In this document: piece after piece, positions 43,399 through 54,774 of the stretch | How positions within the stretch are numbered: the stretch's first letter is position 1 | How the letters are laid out: the number at the start of each line of letters is the position of its first letter | Source of the DNA: Harmonia axyridis | Lineage: Eukaryota; Arthropoda; Insecta; Coleoptera; Coccinellidae | NCBI RefSeq assembly: GCF_914767665.1 | Contig: NC_059503.1 | Coordinates: forward strand, 32,612,001-32,676,000 | Direction: 5' to 3' | Length of the DNA: 64,000 bases | Program-made: the position numbers and the translations under genes | Notes under the pieces: model-generated | What the model saw: only the letters and a program-made list of their open reading frames with translations | The model's database searches: none | What the model was told of the DNA's origin: nothing

Positions 43399-44419
43399 AC
43401 ATATATACCTAATGAAGAGAAAAGGGTATATAACATTGATTTGCTATTTGTCCCTCCACGAGTTCTTATTTCGCAAGTAACCTAGGAATTCTTCTCACTC
43501 TTCGTCTCATTCTTTTTTTTGGATTTTTTGCAGTCCAAAACGAAAAATGAAAACATTTCAGAAGGGACTAATTTATTTCATCTTAATGAACGATTTCCAA
43601 GTTTTAATATTAAAAATGGTGAATTTAAAATAACAAGAAAAGCACTGGCCCGAAGACAGGATCTTTAGTGCTTTCGTTAATATTCCTGCTTCCTTGAAAC
43701 ACTATATTTTTTCGGCTATCTAATTTTACTATATAAGTGCTTAGCGAACTTGTGATTTGGGAACTGATGACATATTATTATGCAAATTTGACAACGATTT
43801 ATTTTTCGGTAATTATGGACAATCTTACTTTATGACTGAAATTCTTAACTGGTCAGGAAGCTCGATTCTTCCCCTTCCTATCTATATGGTAAACATATTG
43901 CCAGCAAATCTCGTAGGATGAAACTGCTAATAATTCACTGACATCAGATTAAAGGAAATGTGTTGGCTTTCACTTAGTTTTAATATTTAATTTATTCTAT
44001 CCCGACTCTCCTAAGCCGCTGAAGCTCCTCAGAAACTTTGAACGGTTAGTGTTCATAAGCACCGGTTGTTTTCTGTGCAGTCTTTGTTACTCTCTGCCAT
44101 TGTACCTTCAGGCTTTATATCTGTATTTTTGAATAACTTATTTCATATGTTACTAATTCCAATAATATAAAAATAATGATAAAATATTCAGTTATTGAGT
44201 GCAAAATTGTTTTTCTCAAGAAAAATTATTCAACGGCGAAAATTTAATTAAAGATAATTAAAACAGTAAAGTCAACTGAAGGGTGTGAACATGTTTTCCC
44301 TTAAAAGATATCTTGATGTTATAGACAACAGACAATTTTTCCCGAAGTGTTTCAAGAAAATATTTTAAATTTTAGACGATTGAAGATAATTTGGGAATTA
44401 TTTTTCTCCATTTCAATAT
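43399..44419. other. Unassigned DNA
   Basis: No repeats or frames with support. A pyrimidine-rich tract ending TTTTTTTTGGATTTTTTGCAG near 43534 resembles a 3' splice site, but the sequence after it has no long frame. Confidence 0.35.
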
Positions 44420-44938
44420 CGTAATGAGTTCATTACAGTTCTAAAATCAGGGCTGTAATGACCTCATTACAGCATCGTTTTCGGTTATATTTTTCGTTTT
44501 GTGGTTGTCTATACTAACTTTCAATCCTATCAAATTTCAACAAACGTCAACAATTGTCAATATAATTTCGATATCGTGAAATGATTTGCAACCTTATTCG
44601 CAATTTCTCTTAATTGTGGTGATGTTAAATCTATTTCTTCAGACGTAATTCACGTATTTAATGCGTAGTTGTAAATTATTTCGAAATTCGAAACGTACGA
44701 TTCATATTCGAATTCCGTAATCTGACAATTGTCGTAACAGTCACACCAACTGCCAAGATATAATACAAAAGTCACTAGGATATGTAATCTGAATTTTTCA
44801 TTGAATTTCGATAATATTTCACAAAACTTGACTGAAATAGAGAAAATATCGTCTAATACTCGTTGCAGAAGGCAATTCCAACACTTATGCGTTCAAATTT
44901 CGCATTCGTGTTGGAATAAGAGCCCATTCTGCAACTTG
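44420..44938. repeat. Palindromic repeat region
   Basis: Two inverted structures. At about 44424-44474, GAGTTCATTACAG and CTGTAATGACCTC pair around a short loop. At 44861-44938, CGTTGCAGAAGGCaATTCCAACAC pairs with GTGTTGGAATaagaGCCcatTCTGCAACttG around TTATGCGTTCAAATTTCGC. The latter is a relative of the repeat at 8101-8200. Probably the two borders of one MITE-like family of about 0.5 kb. Confidence 0.6.
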
Positions 44939-46241
44939 TTTTAGAATATACTATTCTAGTACGCATGAAATATATTCTCAACTCATATATCTTCAATATG
45001 TTGGAAAGCAGCTAATTCTACGTAAATATCACAGCATCTAAGGAAGTTCTACTGTACTATTTGTAAATTGAAAATGTAAAAGTAGAAGAAAATAGGAATT
45101 CCACCTTAGTAATTGAATAAGCTGAATATATAAAATATGCCTCGAAAGAATATTTAATACTTAATAGTATAACAAATTGTCCAATTCAAATAATGAAAAA
45201 TATAAAAACAGAAAGAGGCGAACATCAAACTGAAGTATGGTAGAGTTCACAACTACAATAAAACTGAAGCTCACAACCGTTGAAGTAAATACACACAAAA
45301 AAAAAGAACATGTTGCATCACAAAAGTAGATTGTGTATGATGATCTGGCCTTACTCATTGTAAAACACTGAAATTCAATGAATTGTGGTTTTCATTAATA
45401 GAAAATTTAGCGAATCTTAAATCGCGAGGAAAGTTCTGATTACAGTTCATCTGAAATCTGAAATCGAGCTTAAAAATCGAATCACGAAGTTTTCAAATAT
45501 TGTTTCCACAATAAAACCCGAAAAGTGAAAAACTGGAAATTACTCGCATCGCCCGAGATCCTTTCTACGATGAAAGGAAATACGAAAACTGAAGCGGCAA
45601 AAGAAATCTTCAGTTAACCACCCCCCCCTCCCCTCGACCTCCTCCGATCCATGAACGCTTCGAAATATTTCCTCCAGTTTATAAGAACGGCAAACAACAA
45701 AGGGGCAGTTGGTGGAAAATGATTGTTTTCTGGAATTTTCCGACGGGCCGAAAACGATATCGTAGGAGTTTATGAACCGTTCTTTTTCCCTCTCCGCAAG
45801 AATTCGCGCTTGCAAGTTGGCAACTTGCGGGAAATGCTCGAAGTCCGTTCGGGCGTACACTCTTGGGCGCTTTTGATGCACTCGAAAGTTCCGCACCTAT
45901 TGGGTATTATTTACAAATAGCGTTTTTCGATAGGGGCGGAAGTTTCCGAGTTGTCGGACTGTGCTGATGGACGTTTTGTTCAGTATAAACGTCTTCTCCA
46001 TGTTAATCCATTATTGCAGTTCCGCCCAAACTTTATCAAACTCTGAGGCGATAGTTGTGAATCAGACTTTCTGTGGACTTGGTTCCTTCTTTAACAATCA
46101 CTGTAGTCTATATTTAGGAATGTGGGCTTGAAGATTAAGGAGAGTTATATTCAGTTTGAAATCACTTGAATGGTGACTATATGATTAATATATCTCGTTG
46201 TGAGTTGTTACATTTGGACGTTTCTTTTTACTATGAATATA
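44939..46241. other. Unassigned, with a GC-richer patch
   Basis: 45550-45960 is GC-richer, contains a C-run, and opens a 118-codon minus frame (45540-45896) without recognisable motifs. Elsewhere AT-rich. A promoter or conserved element is possible but unsupported. Confidence 0.3.
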
Positions 46242-46520
46242 CTGGGTGGTCCAGTTTGATAGGACGAAAGTCCACGAGACGTTAAATGTATTTGCCAAAC
46301 GTTTGGAGAAATTGGTATGACATTTTTTTTGCTTGAATCTCCAGCTATTTAGCAAGGTTTGTAATGAATGCTATTTTTTTTTGGTCCTACTAGCACGTAG
46401 ATATTTTGAATTTTCACGCTTACCGAATAAAGGTGCTTAGTTGAGAAGAAATGAAAGAAAGATTTTTTTATTATTTTCTACGAAGCATTTCCCGGGTATT
46501 GTCCTATCAAACTGGTCTTC
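46242..46520. mobile_element. TA-flanked MITE, ends CTGGGTGGTCCAGTTTGATAG
   Basis: The left end CTGGGTGGTCCAGTTTGATA is preceded by TA. The right end GTCCTATCAAACTGGTC is its inverse, with the last bases eroded. Noncoding. Confidence 0.65.
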
Positions 46521-46803
46521 CTTTCCAAGTGTTTTGAGGGAAGTTTATATCTGGATAGCTTTGAAGATCGTCTTTCGAAAAAATTTTGATTGATGATGAT
46601 TGATTTTGATTTATTGAGATAGGTACCTACACAATATGAAAATTAATTTCTCCAAAATAATGCCATTTCATCCTATTATGAATTTACACGTTCAACTATA
46701 GTTTTATACAATTCGGTATCGTTTAACGTCCGCCGTAAAAGAATGACACAAAAATTGTGAAAGAAAAGTGAGAAGCAAAAATGGTGATAGTGGCGAGTCA
46801 TGT

Positions 46804-46959
46804 ACTGGGTGGGCCAAATGGGACACTTTGAATGGGAATTTCTTTTTCTATACTATATAGCTATGGAATTGTGGTTGTGGTATACCGGAGTAACCTGAAT
46901 TCAGACGAAGGACAATAAGAAAGATCGGTTACAAAGTACATTGATCAGAAAGTACAGTA
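46804..46959 (+). mobile_element. Solo end of a CTGGGTGGGCC element
   Basis: TACTGGGTGGGCCAAATGGG begins at about 46804. No right partner was found. It abuts the coding fragment that follows. Confidence 0.35.
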
Positions 46960-47178
46960 ATCAGAACAGCGGTTGACACCCCATCGTATATTGGCAACCA
47001 ACAAATCAGAGAAGAATTGAAAATCGAAACTATTGAGGAAATAGGAAACAAACAAATAAATAACACAATAGAGACGCTAAAAGCGCACGAGAATAGAGAA
47101 TTGATAAAGCAGATAATACAAATTCCAACAAGAGAGACAGACAAGAGGAAATATATCTTTCAAAGAATCGAATAGAGC
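46960..47178 (+). pseudogene. Possible non-LTR retrotransposon C-terminal fragment
   Basis: A 70-residue frame without ATG, ending in TAG at about 47175, reads VDTPSYIGNQQIREELKIET, then IEEIGNKQINNTIETLKAHE and NRELIKQI. The layout P.Y..N..I...L.I..I.EEI..........L..H.N resembles the extreme C-terminus of Jockey/RTE-type polyproteins. There is no zinc knuckle or RT motif, so this is a resemblance only. It could be from the same family as the RT relic at 35 kb. Confidence 0.4.
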
Positions 47179-47639
47179 AAAATAATGTCATGGAAAAGGG
47201 AGAAAACTCTCCCAAATGAATAACAGTAGAAATTGAAGAAGTTATAGTAGGCGTAGGGAATGAATTTCCAGTCCTTATGCAAAAAAATACCGAGTACCAC
47301 TGTTGAAGAGATTTCTTGATTGAATCGTTCTCAAAACTATTGGGGAAGTGAAGATACACACCAACCGATTAGTCATAGAGTTCCTGGACTATGACGAATC
47401 TTCTTCCAGACACAAGCGTCCAAAACTCTAAATCGAATCTTTCAATCACCGTCATTGAATCTGCTCACAAAAGGCACTTTCAGCTAATGTATCCCCTCTA
47501 AAAGTCCACGAAAGGTACAGGCAATCCCAGTTCTCGCCATTTAACCTTTCTACATAAGTTTGGAATGAAGGAGTTTGACTCGTACATTTCAAACAGAATG
47601 CGTTAGGTTTAGTGGATAGGTCGTGTTCCTTAAACGCAG
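47179..47639. other. Unassigned DNA
   Basis: May be the 3' untranslated part of the preceding retroelement fragment. No ends or frames with support. Confidence 0.35.
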
Positions 47640-47760
47640 AGTCCCACACTGTTTGACTACGAGGACTCCCTTAATGAAAAAAAGTCTGCAATTGCAGGCG
47701 AAACGTCAGGTTATCATAATCATGAACATCAGGTTATTATATTCATTTTATTGTGTAGTA
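47640..47760 (+). mobile_element. Retroelement tail fragment with GCGAAACGTC motif
   Basis: TGCAATTGCAGGCGAAACGT followed by CAGG and ATCAGG is the terminal style of Penelope-like and some non-LTR elements. Short, with no coding part. Confidence 0.35.
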
Positions 47761-47893
47761 GACATTTCACACTATATATGATGCAACATAAATATTTAGT
47801 AAATAGCTCGACTTGGCTGAGGATTTTTTTTGAATTTTCCAAACCAGTATTACATACATATACGAGTGGTAACTGATTTATACCTTCTAGTAT

Positions 47894-49388
47894 AGGATCC
47901 CGATATAAAACGACCTTCACCGAGATGCTTATTTGATAAAACATATTTTATATTTAATTTATCATGTCAATTAATATATCACATATGGTTTGCCTAACAA
48001 ATTCTAATCCAGAGTAGGTTTAATTAATAATTAAAAAAAAATTTTTTCAAACATTTCACCGGTTTGATTATTAGATAAATTCTATACCAATCGAACGTAT
48101 GAAGCCCATAGAATGTGCGAACGTTAGGTTGCCTATTTTTTTCCGGTCACAACTCTCCGGTAGCCAGGTATCAACAGGTAAATCTATACTAGCATTTTGC
48201 AACGGTCTGATTATTGAATCAAAATCAATAAAATTAAAGATTATTTCATTATGAACACAGTGGTATAAGGTTGCCTGCGAAAAATCAGTCCCGAATCCCG
48301 GTTGTCAAATTTTAAAAAGTTAAATATTGCTGCGAGTGAATGTGTGCGACTGAGAGATCCCAATCAACCATCTCATGCGATAAAAGAGGACACAGCATAG
48401 CAGCTGTTTGAAGTCCGTCCAGTGAAAGAAAGAGAGTGCGCATGCTATTTGTTCTTGGAAATGAAAAGGATAGCGATAGACTCGTATATGCGTGCATCAT
48501 TTTGGAGTAGATTGTCGCTATAATCACAACTGAAACAACGTGCTACTATTTATTGTTGGAAAAAATGGCAAAAAAGTGTTTTTTGTGTGATTCGGATGAT
48601 AATATAATCGATTTTAACGATGAAACTTTTGGAAACTGTGTGGTAAAATAAGCTTTTCGTAAAAAAAAACTTTAAATACAATTTTGTTGAGCTACCCAGT
48701 GCGTCACTTGTATTATATAATTAATTCATTAAAAAAAAATTAAATAACTATTCCTCTATTTGATAATTATCTACTTCAAAATGAGGTACGTATATTCGAG
48801 TCTATCGCTATCCTTTTCATTTCCAAGAACAAATAGCATGCGCACTCTCTTTCTTTCACTGGACGGACTTCAAACAGCTACTATGCTGTGTCCTCTTCTA
48901 TCGCATGAGATGGTTGATTGAGACTTCTCAGTCGCACTCATTCACTCGGAGCAATATTTAACTTTTTAAAATTTGACAACCGGGATTCGGGACTGATTTT
49001 TCGCAGGCAACCCTATACCACCGTGTTCATAATAAAATAATCTTCAATTTTATTGATTTTGATTCAATAATCAGACCGTTGCAAAATGCTAGTATAGATT
49101 TACCTGTTTATACCTGGCTACCCGAGAGTTGTGACCGGAAAAAAATAGGCAACCTAACGTTTGCACATTCTATGGGCTTCATACTTTCGATTGGTATAAA
49201 ATTTATCTAATAATCAAACCGGTGAAATAATTGAAAAAAAAAATTTTAAATTATTAATTAAACCTACTCTGGACTAAAATTTGTTAGGCAACCCATATGT
49301 GATATATTTATTGACATGTTAAATTAAATATAAAATACGTTTTATCAAATAAGCATCTCGGTGAAGGTCGTTTTATATCGGGATCTTA
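47894..49388. mobile_element. 1.5-kb long-inverted-repeat (foldback-type) element
   Basis: The arms (about 47894-48503 and 48795-49388) are close to identical in inverse over roughly 600 bp. Outer borders are GGATCCCGATATAAAACGAC and GTCGTTTTATATCGGGATC, and the arms share TAGGCAACCTAACG, GTGTCCTCTT/AAGAGGACAC and CGCATGCTATTTGTTCTTGG. The spacer of about 290 bp is not inverted and holds a small coding remnant (48565-48710). Flanks do not give a clear target duplication. The end motif is unlike the CAGGGTG class elsewhere in the window, so this is a separate superfamily. Confidence 0.85.
48565..48710 (+). pseudogene. Cys-rich N-terminal coding remnant in the spacer of the foldback element
   Basis: ATG at 48565 opens MAKKCFLCDSDDNIIDFNDE, then TFGNCVVK and TAA: 28 codons with a C-x2-C pair and a third Cys 20 residues on. 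Past the stop, one frame over, sequence continues as KKNFKYNFVELPSASLVLYN, suggesting one lost or gained base. The layout (CxxC, then ..F.D.T...C......FRKK..F.Y..VELP) recalls, from memory, the start of a widespread family of uncharacterised arthropod transposon-linked proteins. I cannot name the family. Later exons are absent. Confidence 0.45.
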
Positions 49389-49391
49389 GAC

Positions 49392-49690
49392 TATTCAATG
49401 CTAAGGTAGTCGTAGACTTGTCGGCATCAAATAACCTGCTAGCCAAAACTGCAGATGTATCGAATCGTAAGACCGCGACAATTTTTGTCATCAAAACATC
49501 GGAAACGAACTCGTGCGAGACTTTCATAATTGACTCCTCTACGAAGAAAAACAGCCCAATGATTCGGCCAGACCACAATGCATACCAAACAGTGAAGTGT
49601 TTTGGAAGCATTGCTCTGTCACGAATGAATTTTCTGACTCTCAAATACGGCTGTTTTGCTTGTTAACGAAGCTGTCGAGAGGAGAATGGG
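49392..49690 (-). pseudogene. IS630/Tc1-mariner-type transposase relic, central part
   Basis: On minus, from about 49680: SFVNKQNSRI*ESENSFVTE, and in the next frame HFTVWYALWSGRIIGLFFFV then EESIMKVS. This matches the family block G.VNKQN.R.W..ENP....E.P......TVWCA....G.IGPYFFE, which sits between the first two catalytic Asp residues. One stop and one frameshift. It is directly bordered by the foldback element on its left, which probably cut it. The 99-codon frame 49345-49644 runs from this relic into the foldback arm and is not a gene in its own right. Confidence 0.65.
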
Positions 49691-50195
49691 CATCATTACT
49701 GAAAAGGATTTTGTGAGCGAAATCGACATGCAGTTCTTGTTATTCAAGGATCCAATTGGTGTCGTTGTTTCATCGTGTAGCATTCTGTTTACTACTCGTA
49801 ACTTCTGAATGTAATCTAACTACATGTTCGTATATAATCAATGTGTCATTATGTTGACCAAAATGGCACGTATTTCAAATTTTCTCCTCTAATCATACAC
49901 CCTTTATTTAATGTACCAGTGGTCAATATGTGTGGAACCTCACTCTACATTTATTCTTTATTATCATTGCTTCCATTCCATGATTTGGGATTCCAAACGT
50001 CATGTTTTGTGATTGTTGTGTTTGTATTGTACTTTAATTGATCTATTCAATCATTTATATACAGCATTATTATTTTTAATGTAATATAGCGAGCAGGAAT
50101 ATCCTCTTTGGAGTAACTTGAAAGAGGTAGTGTGATGAAACAAATTAGGAGCAGAGTTTGTAATCCTCGGCAATCGATTATGTTGAGTATTCATT
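49691..50195. other. Unassigned AT-rich DNA
   Basis: No ends or frames with support. It may include further decayed transposase sequence up to about 49750. Confidence 0.35.
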
Positions 50196-50199
50196 TTAA

Positions 50200-50672
50200 G
50201 AGAAAATACCACCACGTGACTGCTCAGTTCAAAACGAAATTAGAAATATTTCTTCTTACAAATCACCGATTTTTATGGAGTTTTCACATCATTTCTTTAA
50301 ACAATAACTTATATTGCAGTGAGTATTACAATATTTTTAATTTTCAAATGAAAAAAACAATAAAATTTGGTAACTATTTCTTTTTCTGCAAAAGAATTGA
50401 TGAAATGGTAATCCTACAAAGCACTGATGTATTTTAAAAATATTCGTGAAGAACTCCTACAAAAATAATTACAAAAGAGGCAAAACTCTAATTTTGTGAA
50501 AATTTTCAAAAGGACTTGTAAAGCACTTTCTTTCGACGAAAGTTAAAACTATTCTAATATTCCTGACTTCTAATCGTTTAATCGTTCTCACAACACCACA
50601 GATTATTTTTGTCTCTCCTCCTCTGAGCAAATATTGATAGATCACGAGAAAGTCACGTGATGGTAATCACTC
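50200..50672 (+). mobile_element. TTAA-flanked MITE, 473 bp, both TTAA sites intact
   Basis: TTAA at 50196-50199 and 50673-50676. The left end GAGAAAATACCACCACGTGA and right end (inverted) GAGTGATTACCATCACGTGA differ at a few positions. The body matches 9214-9684 over its whole length (CTTACAAATCACCGATTTTT, AGCACTGATGTATTTT). The 101-codon plus frame 50132-50437 is an accident of this noncoding body. Confidence 0.85.
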
Positions 50673-50676
50673 TTAA

Positions 50677-51404
50677 CAGTATAACATATTCGCATCACAT
50701 CAAAATAATATCGCAGCAATTATTACTGAAGAAATTGAAAAATTCCGGTTACAGACACAACATAGGTACTTTTATTTTCTACGTACAGTCTGAATAATTC
50801 ATAAACATGGAGGAGTGTTAGTGGACAACAATTCTATTACAATAGAATATTATTATACTTTCGAGCGCCCCCAACTTGTATTAGGATCTTGATGGAGTAT
50901 TACACGAACAATAAGGAAAAATGCACAAACTTTCATAGGAGAGTGTAATTTCAATTTAGTGAAAATGTTAACTGTCGAATACTCGAAAAGAAAAATAAGC
51001 TTTGAGCTTGATGGTAAATACTCAAGTTCGAAGGGGGGCATACTCCCCTTCTTTTCAACGTTGCTTTTAAGGAAGCACTTGGAAGAGTATCACCTTCAAA
51101 TGCAGGGATTTAATATACATAGCATTCTCGCCGATGACTTCATATCTGAATGTAGAAGGCTTAAAAACGCCAATGGGGCTGCTAATCAAAGAGAAAGAAA
51201 GAGCTGATTCAACAATGGGTTATGAGGAAAATTCGAAAAGAGCACTGAAGAAAAATCATTACCAATAATCACTTGCACATTTTCTACTGTCTTTTCACAA
51301 TTCAGACACCTGCATTTTTTTCACGCATATTGCAAAGAATTGCAGGTTTTTTCCAGAATATCAAATTGAAAACAAATATTGTTTTTGAGCGCTCCTTTCC
51401 CAAA
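50677..51404. other. Unassigned DNA
   Basis: An 82-codon plus frame (50959-51207) reads fairly balanced protein (ELDGKYSSSKGG, LEEYHLQMQGFNIHS), but I recognise nothing in it and see no splice or promoter support. Confidence 0.3.
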
Positions 51405-51800
51405 CGAAGAGCACCATCACTTGGCTGCCCAGTTCAAAACGAAATTAAAAATATTTCTTCTTACAAATCACCGATTTTTATGGAGTTTCCTCATAATTTT
51501 TTCGAATAATAATCTACATGGAGGAAAGATAATATTTTCGATTTGTGAATGAAAACAATTTTTTTTTGTAATTTTTCGTTTTTCGCAATTAGATTGATGA
51601 TATGGAATTTGTACAAAGCACTGATATATTTTTAAAGTAATCGTGAAAAAAAAACATCAAAAATCATCACAAAAGAGGTAAAACTATAATTTCATAAAAG
51701 TCGTCGTACAGTGCTACCCTCTACTTATTTGCTCCGAAAAAAAAAGAAGTGAATGTACAACCTTGTATACCGAACAGAGTTTGGTTATCGCAAGAGCGCT
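51405..51800 (+). mobile_element. TTAA MITE, truncated copy
   Basis: GAGCACCATCACTTGGCTGC, then TTCAAAACGAAATTAAAAAT and CAGTGCTACCCTCTACTTAT match the family, but the outer left bases and the whole right end are gone, so no TTAA pair is present. Confidence 0.7.
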
Positions 51801-52954
51801 AATTCATTCAAATCGTAAATACCTAAATGTTTGTAGCTCATGCTACATAACCTCACAGTCAGTTAGTAATTGTTAGAAAAAAATGAAGGTGTAGAGAATT
51901 TCAAATTATGTTTTAGATGTCGTAATGAATTTAAAGACTGAAAAGCTCAGCAATGAATAAAAAATTATTCTCGCAAACAAATATATGTGCGCGTCTGAGC
52001 GTTCGTTATTCATGCGCCAATGAATGAATGAATTGCTCCTGACTGATCGTCGCTGCTTTCCTCGTCTTTTTCAATGAAAAATTCATGGCACTTTCTTGAT
52101 AGAATCTATTTAAAGGATTTGTAATGAAAAAAAAGATCTCTGCAATTAAAATTTTCGTTCGAAGTCGAGCTTCATACCAAAGCGGCTGGTAACGTTTTGG
52201 CTTGTCACACAGTGAAACCCTGAACTTGGAAATGCCGGACAACACTTGCGGCCGTCGTAAAGAGGCAGATCCACATTCTTATCCCGACGTTGGAAAACCT
52301 CCAACACAATCCGAAAAAGAAGAAAGAAGCCCGATATCTCTCGTCGCACGAAATTGAATGGAACGTATTATACCGCTTTTCGCCCGCCCCGGAGACGTCA
52401 CGTGACCTCCTTATGTTGTTTTATCGCCCGGTCTGTCTGTCCGTCATCCATTAATCTCCCGGGGATGATAACCGACGAACGGAACCACGTAGGCAATTTG
52501 AAAAATTGTTTCATTTCCTGACGGGGATCCTGGATACGGATCCCTTTGTCTCAATCCTGGAAGAATTATTTCCAGTCGTCGACGGCGACTTGATTCGAGA
52601 TTTAGGAGTACGGAAGATCCGAGATCGGCGGACCAGGCGTATTTTATGTCTTGACGGGCGGCCGGGCGGAAAGCGTGGAGTTTGGGGACAGGTGTTGCGG
52701 TAGAAATAGAAGAGTACGATGAGATGCAAAGTCGCCGAGTGGCGGCGTATCGGATTCTGGTCCAATATACAAGGTGATTCAACGTTCGATACCTACACTC
52801 TACCTATGGATATTTATGGGATTCTGAGAAAAATCGTTAATTTACAACATATTTGCTATTTCGATCCATAACAGAGATTAGAGGTGATTAAATTCACTTA
52901 AGGTTGACCAATATTCTCGAATTTGATTCCAGTTATAGTCAGTGGCGTAGAAAG
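51801..52954. other. Unassigned, with a GC-rich block
   Basis: 52370-52760 is GC-rich, includes the palindromic GTCACGTGAC at about 52397, and holds overlapping frames on both strands (up to 112 codons, minus) without recognisable motifs. Possible conserved noncoding or promoter DNA. No transposon ends seen. Confidence 0.3.
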
Positions 52955-53120
52955 TTCTTTATAAAAGGAAACCGAAAAGAATAACGCAAGACTGAGAGAA
53001 ATTCCGATGAATAAATAAATAAATAAGTAAATGACGTCTTTATTCCACAAAAAAATTGAGAAATACATGAACCCTAGCGGCGGAAGACGAAGTCTAGCAG
53101 ACTGCTATTCAAACTCAACC
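52955..53120 (-). mobile_element. Non-LTR retrotransposon 3' tail
   Basis: Read on minus: TAGACTTCGTCTTCCGCCGC, TAGGGTTCATG, GTGGAATAAAGACGTCATTT, then a (TTTA)n microsatellite tail (TTACTTATTTATTTATTTA). A polyadenylation-like AATAAA followed by a short simple-repeat tail is the usual end of Jockey/I/CR1-type insertions. No coding sequence precedes it within 150 bp. Confidence 0.55.
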
Positions 53121-53181
53121 CTCCTCAAACCGGCAATGAGTATCCATCAAGTACAATAATAATTAACTATTCAGCAATATA

Positions 53182-53998
53182 CACTGTGTCGGTAAAGTAT
53201 GGAACAAATTCATTTTTAGCTAAACAGACCATTTTAAGAAATAATCCTGAAACATGTCGATTCTGATTTTAATTTACCGTATTTTAAAATAATAATCTAA
53301 TATACAGGGTGAATTACTTTCGAGTAATGACGTCACCGCATTTTTGGAATACCCCCATTTTGTCTCAATTTTCCGATTACTCTAGCTGAGCTGATTCCAA
53401 AAATGTACGTATCACATGTTGATTCCAATCGGTGCAGGGTGGACAAAAATGATAAATCGAATCTAAGCAATAATTAAAACATTCACGAATACCAAAAATA
53501 TTTTAGTACTTACTATAAACTGTCATTGAACACCAATAAATTACTAAACAAATAATGACATTTCACAAAAAACTAGACGACTATGTTTTTTTTGAATTGA
53601 TAAGAAATAATTTCTTTCTTATTCTGTCTGCTAGACCACAAGTACCAAACATGTTTTGAAACAGCTCATTTTTATTAATCTAAAAATGTAACAAACTACA
53701 GGGTGTTACATTCAAACCAATTGCCGCTAGGCAATAAGTATTTTTGATAATATTGTTAATTTAACTATTAAAGAATGTTACGCGTTACTTTATGAGCACA
53801 CACAAAACTATTGTATTTTTGTCCACCTTGTACCAATTGGAATCAACATGTGATACATTTTTGGAAGCAGCTCAGCTGAGTAATCAGAAAATTGAGACAA
53901 AATGGGTTGTTCCTTTAAAAAAAAATGACGGTGACGTCATTACTCGAAAGTAATTCACCCTATATATTGGATTATTATTTCAAAATAGGATAATTGTA
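53182..53998. mobile_element. Stacked palindrome composite, locus 2
   Basis: The outer layer begins CACTGTGTCGGTAAAGTATG (53182) and has only a short right arm (about 53965-53998). The middle layer, 53305-53962, begins CAGGGTGAATTACTTTCGAG and ends CTCGAAAGTAATTCACCCTA, with TA on both sides and GAGTAATGACGTCAC in each arm. The innermost begins CAGGGTGGACAAAAATG (about 53439) and ends TTTTTGTCCACCTTG (53829). Its left arm has been replaced by unrelated sequence (about 53455-53600), so that layer is asymmetric here. Noncoding. Confidence 0.8.
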
Positions 53999-54774
53999 TA
54001 AGAAGTATATCAAGACAAGTTTTGATAAAAATTTCACAAGTGTCGATACTTTGAATTGTGACAATAATTGTGAAATGGCTACAACAGACAACAGTGGATT
54101 TATGATTCGAATGTGATGTTGTTGAAGAGATAAAAAGCATTAATTCCGAAATTACCTATTTTTGTTTTAAATAAAGTTCTAGTTCCAATTTGGTAGCAGA
54201 AATTATGTTTAAGAAGTTTCAAAACCATTTATGAGCACATCATATAATGAATAAATATTTCAATAATTATGAACTAGAATTAGATGAGATGGCTCATGTC
54301 AACACAAAAGCAACTTGTTGTCCACAATTATTCATTAATAGTACATAATATGTACTTTTTGAAAATAATTATGTTAGAAAAGTTCACAAAATTTATACAA
54401 GTTTCCTGTACAAATGTTCATAAGAAGTGCACAAATATTATTTAGTTACTTTAATGCAATAACATTTAAAAATGAAACAAATTGATAGAATTACTACACA
54501 GTCAAATATACACAAAAATGTGTATATTTTTTACGCAAGATTGGTGCTGTTTCTATTCCAGCACCAATTCTTGTACATCAGGTTGACAATTGTTATTTAA
54601 TTAAACAACCCTATTCAAAAGTGAATTCTCATTTTTCAATAAATTTTGTCCGAAACTTTACATTAATGCTCCAAATACACACTATGAACAGTTCTGTATT
54701 ATCCAAGGACGCAATTGGAGTAAAAAGAACCAAGCGCAAAAAATTTTCTGTCTTCACGTCAGTGCTTTAATTTT
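53999..54774. other. Unassigned AT-rich DNA
   Basis: An imperfect inverted pair TATACACAAAAATGTGTATA near 54506 and GGTGCTG...CAGCACC near 54542-54566 are small local hairpins. Nothing else seen. Confidence 0.4.
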
